Shown here: positions 50,009 through 57,668 of the stretch, piece by piece | Numbering within the stretch: position 1 is the stretch's first letter | Layout of the letters: every line of letters starts with the position of its first letter | Source: Pediococcus cellicola | GTDB taxonomy: Bacteria > Bacillota > Bacilli > Lactobacillales > Lactobacillaceae | Length of the DNA: 64,000 nucleotides | Direction: 5' to 3' | NCBI RefSeq assembly: GCF_001438655.1 | Contig: NZ_JQBR01000006.1 | Location: 1-64,000 of the forward strand | Position numbers and translations under genes: made by a program | Notes under the pieces: model-generated | What the model saw: only the letters and a program-made list of their open reading frames with translations | What the model was told of the DNA's origin: nothing | Database searches by the model: none

Positions 50009-51379
50009 ATGAAATTTAAAGCACCAGTTACCAAAAATGAAACGTATGACGTGACCATCATGGATTTGACTTATCAAGGCATGGGAGTTGCCAAAATTGA
50101 TAATTTTCCAATCTTTGTAGCTAATAGTTTGCCTGGAGAAGAAATTACCATGAAAGTTACAAAAGTGGCTAAAACTTATGCTTTTGGGCGTGTACAAACA
50201 TGGAAATCAAAGAGTCCTGACCGTGTTGAAATCAAGGATAAGCAGTATACCCAAACTGGGATTACACCATTGCAACATTTGGCTTACCCAGCACAATTGG
50301 AATTTAAGCAACATCAGATCCAAGAACTCTTTTATAAAGCCCATTTAGACGAAGTTGAAGTTAGCCCAACCGTTGGTATGGAAAAGCCTTATGGCTACCG
50401 AAATAAGGCACAGATTCCCGTTCGCAGTGTAAATGGTCAATTGACAACTGGTTTTTATCGTCGTAATAGTCATGATCTAGTACCAATTGAAGACTTCTAT
50501 ATTCAAGATCCTGAAATTGATAAGGCTATTTTAGTTGTTCGTGATATTTTACGTCAATATCATACAGCACCTTATAACGAAACTAATCATACCGGCGTGA
50601 TTAAAACAATTATGGTCCGTCGTGGACATTTTACTCACGAAATGATGATCGTGTTAATTACACGTGCTAAAAAGATCCCAATGAACTTTGAAATTGTGGA
50701 AGAGATTCGTAAACAGCTCCCTGAAGTGAAGAGTATTATCCAAAATGTGAACGCAGCGCAAACGAACGTTTTGTTGGGTAAAGAAGAAAAAATTCTCTGG
50801 GGTAGCAACGTGATCCATGACGAATTACTAGGATTACGTTTTGCAATTTCCGCTGATTCCTTCTATCAAGTGAACCCTGTTCAAACAGATAAGTTGTACG
50901 ACCTTGCGATTCAAAAAGCCGGTTTGACTGGTAAAGAAACTGTTATTGATGCTTATTGTGGAATCGGTACGATTTCCTTAGCAATGGCTAAACACGCTAA
51001 AAAAGTTTATGGCGTGGAAATTGTCGATAAAGCCATTCAAGATGCCAAAATTAACGCTAAATTAAATGATATCCGTAATGTGAGATTTACTGTTGGTAAG
51101 GCTGAAGAAAAAATGGCTGATTGGCAACATGATGGTCTGAAACCTGATGTTATTGTGGTGGACCCACCACGTAAAGGTTTGGCACCAGAATTTATCACCG
51201 CTGCTGCTGAAATGGCACCAAAACGAGTTGTGTATGTGAGCTGTAATCCAGCTACTTTGGTTCGAGATGTGCAAACATTCATGGATAATGGCTATCACGT
51301 GGCACAACCAGTTATTCCATTGGACCAGTTCCCACAGACACCACATGTGGAATCTGTTACAGTTTTGGAACATAAATAG
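50009..51379 (+). CDS. rlmCD: 23S rRNA (uracil-5-)-methyltransferase RlmCD type
   Basis: The enzyme makes 5-methyluridine in 23S rRNA (U747 and U1939 by E. coli numbering for RlmCD). From ATG 50009 (MKFKAPVTKNETYDVTIMD) behind TGAGGA it has 456 residues. An N-terminal TRAM domain (about 8-65) precedes the SAM-binding DAYCGIGTI (314-322), DPPRKGL and the nucleophile Cys412 in YVSCNPATL. The segment that carries iron-sulfur cysteines in RumA-type enzymes reads TQTGITPLQHL (81-91), with none. The hairpin upstream probably controls its expression. Confidence 0.9.
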   Translation: MKFKAPVTKNETYDVTIMDLTYQGMGVAKIDNFPIFVANSLPGEEITMKVTKVAKTYAFGRVQTWKSKSPDRVEIKDKQYTQTGITPLQHLAYPAQLEFKQHQIQELFYKAHLDEVEVSPTVGMEKPYGYRNKAQIPVRSVNGQLTTGFYRRNSHDLVPIEDFYIQDPEIDKAILVVRDILRQYHTAPYNETNHTGVIKTIMVRRGHFTHEMMIVLITRAKKIPMNFEIVEEIRKQLPEVKSIIQNVNAAQTNVLLGKEEKILWGSNVIHDELLGLRFAISADSFYQVNPVQTDKLYDLAIQKAGLTGKETVIDAYCGIGTISLAMAKHAKKVYGVEIVDKAIQDAKINAKLNDIRNVRFTVGKAEEKMADWQHDGLKPDVIVVDPPRKGLAPEFITAAAEMAPKRVVYVSCNPATLVRDVQTFMDNGYHVAQPVIPLDQFPQTPHVESVTVLEHK

Positions 51380-51388
51380 ACTTACAGA

Positions 51389-51417
51389 AAGTGACGGTGA
51401 CGTCGCTTTTTATTTTT
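51389..51417 (+). terminator. Terminator of rlmCD
   Basis: AAGTGACG at 51389-51396 and CGTCGCTT at 51401-51408 (one G-U pair) close a GTGA tetraloop, followed by a T-rich tract to 51417. Confidence 0.85.
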
Positions 51418-51446
51418 AAGTGGCGCTTGCGTTGAATATAAAAAAG

Positions 51447-51487
51447 CAGATTTGAAATCCTTACCATTGAGTTTGAAATCTGTTTTT
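51447..51487. terminator. Second hairpin, probably terminating the reversed glycosylase gene
   Basis: CAGATTT at 51447-51453 pairs with AAATCTG at 51476-51482, with T at 51483-51487 on one side and AAAAA at 51441-51445 on the other, so it may work in both directions. It is about 90 nt beyond the stop codon of the gene at 51576. Confidence 0.55.
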
Positions 51488-51575
51488 AGTTTAAATGACA
51501 CTCCGGTTTAGTTTAATGGACTCGCTTGGTGAGGATAAAAGAGCCTGCAAACGCCAAATATAATAACTTTTCTGG

Positions 51576-52199
51576 TCATGGTACAAGCAGCCAGCTTTCA
51601 TCTTCAGGATGTAAATTGTATGCGTGACTGTGTTGATCAATTGAAAAATGCCAATTCCGCACGGTGTCGTACGTTGCCCTTATCACAAGAGGTGCAAATT
51701 CTGCTTGCATGGGTAGATACTTTTGATAGGGGCCAAAACCTAACCGATTGAAAAGTTGCATGGCGTAACGGTCAGCGATGAAGACCCTTCGCTTAAATGT
51801 ATAAAGTAAAATGGTGTCAGCTGTCTCGTTGCCAATGCCTGGCAGTGACAACAGTTCTTTACGTAGTTGAGGCGTAGGGATTGCTATAAAATTTTCATAT
51901 TTACCACCATGACTAAGGTACCAAGTTGTAAATGCTTTTAAATAACTTGCCTTATGCTGATGAAAACGAATATGAGCAATCAGTTGATTGACTTGTGGAA
52001 GTGACAATTGGTCCATTTTTGATGGTGTCAAATAAGGCCGTAGCAAGGTCATTGCTGCTTGAACATTAGGTCGATTTGTTTGTTGGCCAATTATGGTCCG
52101 AACTGCGCCAGCAAAGGGGGAAAATTGCGAAACTTGTTGTCTGGGGTAGTGCAGATTTAAATTCGTTAAGATAGTCAGTTTTTTTTCGTCATCATCCAT
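51576..52199 (-). CDS. HhH-GPD DNA glycosylase, possibly 3-methyladenine type (MagIII-like)
   Basis: The 207-residue protein has the helix-hairpin-helix segment LLSLPGIGNETADTILLY (117-134) and a catalytic Asp143 in VFIADRYAMQLF. In endonuclease III the loop reads close to GVGRKTA with a catalytic Lys; here GIGNETAD lacks that Lys, so AP-lyase activity is unlikely. The C-terminal four-Cys iron-sulfur cluster of endonuclease III is also absent. The GIG-x-E-[ST]-AD-x-I-L pattern and the D-[RK]-Y after the catalytic loop resemble MagIII-type 3-methyladenine glycosylases. The substrate is an inference. Confidence 0.8.
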   Translation of the reverse strand: MDDDEKKLTILTNLNLHYPRQQVSQFSPFAGAVRTIIGQQTNRPNVQAAMTLLRPYLTPSKMDQLSLPQVNQLIAHIRFHQHKASYLKAFTTWYLSHGGKYENFIAIPTPQLRKELLSLPGIGNETADTILLYTFKRRVFIADRYAMQLFNRLGFGPYQKYLPMQAEFAPLVIRATYDTVRNWHFSIDQHSHAYNLHPEDESWLLVP

Positions 52200-52668
52200 T
52201 TAAAACACCGTCTTTCAAAGAAATAAATTTTAACTTATTTTAAGCGTAATGGTTTTCGTTTTGCAAATAAATGGGTTACTTCAACATATTGAAACTATAT
52301 AGACTTGGCTATTCGCATGTTTTTGATGTAGGCTGAAACCTTCTCAAGATATAAGTTATGAAATTTGCTACCATGACTTCATTTATCGGGAGAACTTTAA
52401 CGGTCCCAATTTAGGCAATCTTCTGCCAACTCGGATTCGAAGTCCCGTAGATTAAGTGCGACCTTAACTAAACTTTCAGTGTAATCAAAAAAAGTTCTGA
52501 CATGAATCGAATTTCATCGAATTATGTCAGAACTTTTTTTGATGATTTCTGTCCTTAGACTTTACTAGTCAAAATCGAGGGGAAAACTGCCCATTTTAGT
52601 CACAAAAACGAAAAGATTCAAAGAACGACTCGTTTGTTTCCTGGACCTTTTTCCTCACTCACTTTTAG
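52200..52668. other. Non-coding gap of 469 nt
   Basis: No reading frame here resembles a gene. The left part should contain the promoter of the reversed glycosylase gene. A large inverted repeat lies at 52487-52540. The stretch 52395-52480 has a less A/T-rich composition and a tRNA T-arm-like GGATTCGAAGTCC near 52434, but no cloverleaf can be built. It could be the remnant of a lost gene or element. Confidence 0.5.
52487..52540. terminator. Perfect 17-bp inverted repeat, probable terminator of the reversed DUF218 gene
   Basis: AAAAAAAGTTCTGACAT at 52487-52503 is repeated as its exact reverse complement at 52524-52540, with a 20-nt loop. Seven A and seven T at the outer ends give a U run on either strand. 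It is about 130 nt beyond the stop codon of the gene at 52669. Confidence 0.75.
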
Positions 52669-53745
52669 TTAGGTCAGAATGTGGAATTGTGTCTGTAAAA
52701 TGATGACCGTAATGTTAATGATTAAGAAGAGTGCGATCACGATCACATGGAAGGTCTTGTGCTGCATCAAAATGGCAATGTACTCTCGAATAAATGCATT
52801 GGGAATAAAAAATTTGCTGGTTTTGGCACCAATTCCATCAATGTTTAAACCCACAAACCGGGCATAACCAGCAGCTCTAAAGGTGTGATAGTCACTCGTG
52901 GCGAAAATACCTTGTTGCAGGTTGAGTTGCCGTTGTTCTAAGAGCCGTTTTGAAAACAGCATATTTTCATAAGTGTTTTTGGACTTTGTCTCTGCGATTA
53001 GAGGATAGTCTGCCATACCATGGGCCATCGCATAGGCTTTCATGGCTTGTCCCTCTGGCAGAGTTTCATCAGCACCTTGCCCACCAGAAAAAATAACTAG
53101 TGGAAATTTACCGGTCTTTTGATATTGGAGATCGCCAAACTGCTTAGCTTTTAGGATCCGAGAAGCCAGTAATGGTGAGACTTCATTGCCATTAATCAGA
53201 CCAGCTCCCAGGACAATAATATAATCTTGGTGTAATTTTGGTCGAAAAATTCGAGTAATTAAAAACGAAGTCATAAAGTTGAGTAGCCAGAAAACAGCGT
53301 ACAACGTTAAGAAACTAAAAGTATTTAGCAAAAATTGTGCCACTGGAGCTGGTAAGTTTGCCTTAATGAATCGAGAGAAAAATGGGGCTAAGATGACCAC
53401 GAGACCCAAAAATAACGTGAGCATGTTACCTAGTGAATGACTTTCCCGCCGCCAAACGATCCACGCATTCCAGAGTAAAAGAATGCCTAACGATAAGTAT
53501 AGCAGCAAAATTGGGACCATAATCAAGACAATGATCACCGCTAAGACAGCCTCTAACCACTGAATACCACTTTCAAAGATAGTTAAACTCACAGCAAAAG
53601 CGAGCATTAGCAGAGCTGAGTTCCCTAAGATACCATTTAGTAAGCGAAATTTATTTTTCTTTAGGCTAAAAAATAAAAGGGCCACCAAGATGATAAATAT
53701 GGCCCAGCTTGTGAGCGTCACAACCGTTTCAATGTCAACTTTCAT
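52669..53745 (-). CDS. YdcF/DUF218 family membrane protein
   Basis: The 358-residue protein has about five or six N-terminal membrane segments (10-165). A soluble DUF218 domain (about 174-320) follows, with DYIIVLGAG, VIFSGGQG and an ETKSKNTYENM region. One C-terminal membrane segment (about 334-352) ends it. Family members include SanA and ElyC, linked to envelope integrity in Gram-negatives; the biochemical role is unknown. GGAGGAA precedes the ATG. It may be cotranscribed with the permease gene at 53797, 51 nt upstream. Confidence 0.85.
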   Translation of the reverse strand: MKVDIETVVTLTSWAIFIILVALLFFSLKKNKFRLLNGILGNSALLMLAFAVSLTIFESGIQWLEAVLAVIIVLIMVPILLLYLSLGILLLWNAWIVWRRESHSLGNMLTLFLGLVVILAPFFSRFIKANLPAPVAQFLLNTFSFLTLYAVFWLLNFMTSFLITRIFRPKLHQDYIIVLGAGLINGNEVSPLLASRILKAKQFGDLQYQKTGKFPLVIFSGGQGADETLPEGQAMKAYAMAHGMADYPLIAETKSKNTYENMLFSKRLLEQRQLNLQQGIFATSDYHTFRAAGYARFVGLNIDGIGAKTSKFFIPNAFIREYIAILMQHKTFHVIVIALFLIINITVIILQTQFHILT

Positions 53746-53796
53746 AGCAATTTCCTCCGTAACTTTATAATAGCAAATTACGCGAGTTTTAGAAAT

Positions 53797-55134
53797 TTAT
53801 TTGTGGGACCTGTAATGATAATAGCGCTTAGTTAGGTAGTAAACGGGGATGCCAAGAATCGTAATCAAAACGCCAATGACAGCCAGCCAAAATTCCGTGA
53901 TGATGGTGGTGACTAAAATGAAGACACCGCCCAAAATAGCAATGATGGGTACGACTGGATAACCAGGAATCCGATACGGCCGTTTAAGATCAGGTTCTCG
54001 TTTACGTAAAATAAACACCGCGATAAAAATCAAGAGGCTAAAGAACCACATGACGAACACAATCATATCTGTTAGATGATCAAAGTTGCCTAACAACATC
54101 ATGAGGACGGCAATTGCAAATTGTAATACGCCCGCACCATAGGGAGCAGCGGTCTTTGTAGAAACTTTGCGAATGAATCCACTAAATGGTAACGATTGTT
54201 CTTCAGCCATTGCTAAAGGAACTCGCATACCAGTCATAGTATAACCGTTGATAGCGCCATAGACAGAAATTAAAATGCCAATTGTGACTAATTTTCCGCC
54301 TAGAGCACCAAATAAATGGATCGCAGAAGCGGAAGCCGCATTTAAGTTGCCGGCAATTTCAGAGATGGGTAAGGTTTTTAAGAAGACTAAGTTGATTAAG
54401 GTATAAATAATGGTGATGAAGGCTAAGCCCCAGCCAATAGCGCGTGGTAAATCTTTTTCAGGATGTTTCATTTCGCCGGCGATCGCGCCAACACCAAGCC
54501 AACCATCGTACGCAAACATGGTGGCCAGCAAACCACTGGCAAATGCTGAAAATAGATTTGTATGCGTACTTGTACTCGGTAATAGATGAAGCGCGGTGTC
54601 TCCGGGAGAAAACAAACCCACAACCACAATCAAGGCGATTGGGATCAATTTAAAAATTAAAGCCCACGACTGGAGGCGACCAGCAGCCTTAGCGCCAAGA
54701 AAGTTAATTAATGTGATCGAAAGACCGGTCACAATCGCAATTAGCAGCTGACTAGCTTGGTTTAAATGCAAAAGCGCTTGTAGCTGTCCACCAAAAACAA
54801 TGGCTAATGCGGCAATATTGGCGGGAAAATAGATTAAACTTTGAGCCCAACCAAATAAGTAGGCAGGAAGTTTGCCGTAAGTGTATTCTAAATATTTCAC
54901 AGCCCCACCAGTTAAGGGAATTGCAGCAGCCAATTCGGCACTGGTCAGGCCTGCACAGATCGTTAGCAGACCGCCAAGAACCCAAGCGACTAGGGTCAGA
55001 CCGGCAGATTGAGTTGCTTCGACCACGCTTGCTACTTTAAAGAAGACACCGCCACCAATCACAGTCCCCATAACCGTTGCTAAGGCCGCAAATGTGCCAA
55101 CTTCTTTTTTTAGTCCGTCGTTTTCAGCTTGCAA
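53797..55134 (-). CDS. APC-family amino acid permease, LAT/SteT-like
   Basis: The 445-residue protein has about twelve membrane segments. The first contains the APC motif VMGTVIGGGVFFK (about 19-31). A later segment AYDGWLGVGAIAGEMKHPEKDLPRAI is typical of the L-type/SteT branch (serine-threonine exchange and relatives). It starts with TTG at 55134; the nearest ATG upstream is out of frame. The exact substrate cannot be read. It differs from the CAT-type permease at 36076. Confidence 0.87.
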   Translation of the reverse strand: MQAENDGLKKEVGTFAALATVMGTVIGGGVFFKVASVVEATQSAGLTLVAWVLGGLLTICAGLTSAELAAAIPLTGGAVKYLEYTYGKLPAYLFGWAQSLIYFPANIAALAIVFGGQLQALLHLNQASQLLIAIVTGLSITLINFLGAKAAGRLQSWALIFKLIPIALIVVVGLFSPGDTALHLLPSTSTHTNLFSAFASGLLATMFAYDGWLGVGAIAGEMKHPEKDLPRAIGWGLAFITIIYTLINLVFLKTLPISEIAGNLNAASASAIHLFGALGGKLVTIGILISVYGAINGYTMTGMRVPLAMAEEQSLPFSGFIRKVSTKTAAPYGAGVLQFAIAVLMMLLGNFDHLTDMIVFVMWFFSLLIFIAVFILRKREPDLKRPYRIPGYPVVPIIAILGGVFILVTTIITEFWLAVIGVLITILGIPVYYLTKRYYHYRSHK

Positions 55135-55264
55135 GTTAAATCCATCTCTTTTCTGTTCACAGTTTTTCCATTATAGCAGAAATTAAGGACGGACCTATAG
55201 TGATAATCATCAAAAAGAGAAATGGTGTACAATAGAAAAAAACGGCGGTAGGGGATGAATTGAT

Positions 55265-56047
55265 TTGAGTCAGCCAGAAATCAAACCGATTTATAGTAGT
55301 ACCTATAAACATCAAAAACGGCGACCTTGGCGAAAGTGGTTGATTGCACTCGGTGTGATAGCAGTCATCGCCCTCTCCTTTCTGGGGTGGCATTTGTGGC
55401 AATTACATCAAACCCAAACTTTACGACGGTATCCCATTCGTGGCGTGAGCGTTTCACAACAAAACGGTTTTGTTGATTTTCAGGGTGTGCAAAAGGCAGG
55501 AATGCGCTTTGCCTATTTGAAAACGACAAGTGGCACGACTTATTTTGACGATAACTTTACTGCCAATTACGACCGCATTCAAGGCAGCAATTTGAAGGTA
55601 GGGGTATATCAGGTTTTTAGTTTCAGTAAATCCGCCCGTGAACAAGCCCAGTACTTTATCCGTAAAGTGGGTCATAAAGTGGGCAACTTGCCCATTGCCA
55701 TTCAAGTTACCTACTATGGGAACTATGCCGATAAGCTACCTGATAATAAAAAAACGGGCCAGAAACTGCAAGCCTTAACGCGACAGTTGGCTAACTACTA
55801 TGCGAGTCCTTGTATTATTTGGACGACGTCAACAATTGCGAAAAATGTCGTGACGCCGTACCTTTCGGATAGTCGTCAGTGGTTGATGGTCAACAGTTTA
55901 AGTCAGTTAGCCAATAAAAAATTGGATCGGCGTGTGGAATTTGTTCAATATGATGACGCCGCTGATTTACAGGTATCAGGACAAAAGATGTCTTTTACCA
56001 TGTCTGTTTTTACGGGTGAAAAACAAACCTGGCAAGAAATTGATTAA
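55265..56047 (+). CDS. Membrane-anchored GH25-like protein lacking catalytic acids
   Basis: The 260-residue protein starts with TTG 55265 behind AGGGG. A basic segment and one hydrophobic helix (24-44) form a signal anchor. The rest aligns by pattern with the GH25 lysozyme fold: GVSVSQQNGFVDFQGVQKAG (60-79), FAYLKTTSGTTYFDDNF, and GVYQVFSFSKSAREQAQYF. Active GH25 enzymes have DVS in the first motif and DxE in the second; here they read SVS (62-64) and QVT (147-149). The glutamate and aspartates needed for hydrolysis are missing, so it is probably a non-catalytic glycan-binding protein. That function is an inference. Confidence 0.78.
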   Translation: MSQPEIKPIYSSTYKHQKRRPWRKWLIALGVIAVIALSFLGWHLWQLHQTQTLRRYPIRGVSVSQQNGFVDFQGVQKAGMRFAYLKTTSGTTYFDDNFTANYDRIQGSNLKVGVYQVFSFSKSAREQAQYFIRKVGHKVGNLPIAIQVTYYGNYADKLPDNKKTGQKLQALTRQLANYYASPCIIWTTSTIAKNVVTPYLSDSRQWLMVNSLSQLANKKLDRRVEFVQYDDAADLQVSGQKMSFTMSVFTGEKQTWQEID

Positions 56048-56063
56048 TGCATGCATTTTAAAA

Positions 56064-56098
56064 GGGACTGAAATCAGCATAAGATTTCAGTCCCCTTT
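56064..56098. terminator. Bidirectional terminator
   Basis: GGGACTGAAATC at 56064-56075 pairs perfectly with GATTTCAGTCCC at 56083-56094 around a 7-nt loop. Both flanks are U-rich for their strand. It separates the GH25-like gene from the convergent small gene. Confidence 0.88.
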
Positions 56099-56101
56099 AT
56101 T

Positions 56102-56485
56102 TTATTTCGTCACTTTGTAATTACCCAGCAAAATTGGGTAGGTTTCATTGTCCGTTTCGTCATAAATAGAAACTGGACGCTGGTCATTGGCGCGAATGCG
56201 GATATGGTAGCCATAGCGATCTAAAAAAGTGATCGTGTATTTATCCCAATTTTCGACTTTGGACTTGATGGCATGACCGTCAATTAATAAATCAAAATTA
56301 GGCCGAATTTCAACGGTATGAATGCGATTTGAATCGTTTGCGCGGTAATTCCACGTGCCAACAAAAAATAGCGGGTTAAGTTGCGGTTCTGGGATGTCGT
56401 TTTCGTGGAGTTTTTTTGAAGTTAAGATTCCTGTCACAAACGAAGCTGCAATTAGCCCGATATTTTTTAATTTCACCATCATCAA
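56102..56485 (-). CDS. Small hypothetical protein with N-terminal hydrophobic segment
   Basis: The 127-residue protein starts with tandem ATG codons at 56485 behind GGAAAGG. A hydrophobic segment (about 6-22) could be a signal or anchor. The remainder looks like a compact beta-rich domain with GTWNYRAND near its start. I recall a similar lactobacillar family (DUF4828), but cannot confirm it. Function unknown. The gene is alone, convergent with the GH25-like gene. Confidence 0.75.
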   Translation of the reverse strand: MMMVKLKNIGLIAASFVTGILTSKKLHENDIPEPQLNPLFFVGTWNYRANDSNRIHTVEIRPNFDLLIDGHAIKSKVENWDKYTITFLDRYGYHIRIRANDQRPVSIYDETDNETYPILLGNYKVTK

Positions 56486-56650
56486 ATCCTTTCCGTTAAC
56501 TTTACTCTAAGAGTAGCATTTATATATTTAAAATACACGTCATTTTAATTAAATTTTAACGACTTTTTGAATATACGGCTTTTAAATATACTTACCTGAA
56601 TAACACTGATAAAATGAAAGTTGAAAGTAAACAAAATTGGAGGGCGGATC

Positions 56651-57652
56651 ATGATTAAATTAGGAATTATTGGAACGGGTTGGATTACACAACAATTTAT
56701 CGATGCAGCACATGCCACACAAAAATATCAGCTCACGGCGGTTTATTCACGAACTGTAGAAAAGGCCAAGCAATTTGGAGAAACCAAAGGCGCTACTTTT
56801 TTCTCCGATGACCTGAATGCCTTCATGGCTAGTGATGCCATCGATGTGGTGTACATTGCCTCACCAAACAGTTTACATTTTGAACAGGCAAAATTAGCCA
56901 TTGAAAATGACAAGGTTGCGATTGTGGAAAAACCAATTGTGGCCAATTTGAAACAAATGGAAATACTTCGCCAGACGTTGGAAAAACATCCTAAGGCGTT
57001 GTTATTCGAAGCAGCTCGTCAGATTCATCAACCAAATTTCAAGGCGGTAAAGGACCAAATTGAAAATCTTGGTCGTATTCAGGGCGCGACGCTGACTTAT
57101 ATGAAATACTCAAGTCGCTACGATGCTGTCTTAGATGGCAAGGAACCTAATGTGTTTTCATTAAACTTTGCGGGTGGTGCGCTTCAAGACTTAGGGGTCT
57201 ATGTGACCTATGATGCAGTGGGGTGGTTTGGAATGCCTGATGATGTGGCCTATTACCCAACCTTGACACCAACGCGTGTGGACGGTAAAGGCGTGGCTAT
57301 TTTACGATATCCTGAATTTGACGTCACATTGAATATTGGTAAAACGAGTAATTCTTACTTACCATCTGAGATATATGGCTTAAAAGATACGATTGTCATG
57401 AGCAATCCTGCTGATTTGGAGACCGTGAGTTATCGGGATGATAAAGGAAATGAAATGTTGATTGGCACTAAGCCCGCAGACAATCCGATGATCTCAGAAG
57501 CTGAAGACTTTGCGCGTGTGATTGAAGATCCGCAAAATGACCAAAATCAAAAAGACTACTGGAAATGGCTTGATTTAAGTCAAAATGTGACGAAATTGTT
57601 GTATAATTTACGTCAATCTGGCAAAATAGTTTTTCCAGACGATAATAAATAG
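56651..57652 (+). CDS. Gfo/Idh/MocA family oxidoreductase
   Basis: From ATG 56651 (MIKLGIIGTGWITQQF) behind GGAGGG it has 333 residues. The N-terminal Rossmann motif is GIIGTGWI (5-12), and the conserved EKP motif with its active-site Lys is at 93-95. The C-terminal domain begins near 120. The usual second catalytic motif region contains GGALQDLGVYVTYDA. The family oxidises or reduces sugars and polyols with NAD(P); the substrate here is unknown. The helicase gene follows after 16 nt. Confidence 0.9.
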   Translation: MIKLGIIGTGWITQQFIDAAHATQKYQLTAVYSRTVEKAKQFGETKGATFFSDDLNAFMASDAIDVVYIASPNSLHFEQAKLAIENDKVAIVEKPIVANLKQMEILRQTLEKHPKALLFEAARQIHQPNFKAVKDQIENLGRIQGATLTYMKYSSRYDAVLDGKEPNVFSLNFAGGALQDLGVYVTYDAVGWFGMPDDVAYYPTLTPTRVDGKGVAILRYPEFDVTLNIGKTSNSYLPSEIYGLKDTIVMSNPADLETVSYRDDKGNEMLIGTKPADNPMISEAEDFARVIEDPQNDQNQKDYWKWLDLSQNVTKLLYNLRQSGKIVFPDDNK

Positions 57653-57668
57653 ACAGATAGGATAAAAA

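Noticed and set aside
52425-52460. tRNA T-arm-like sequence in the large gap
   Set aside because: No acceptor, D or anticodon stems can be built around it; the T stem itself does not pair properly.
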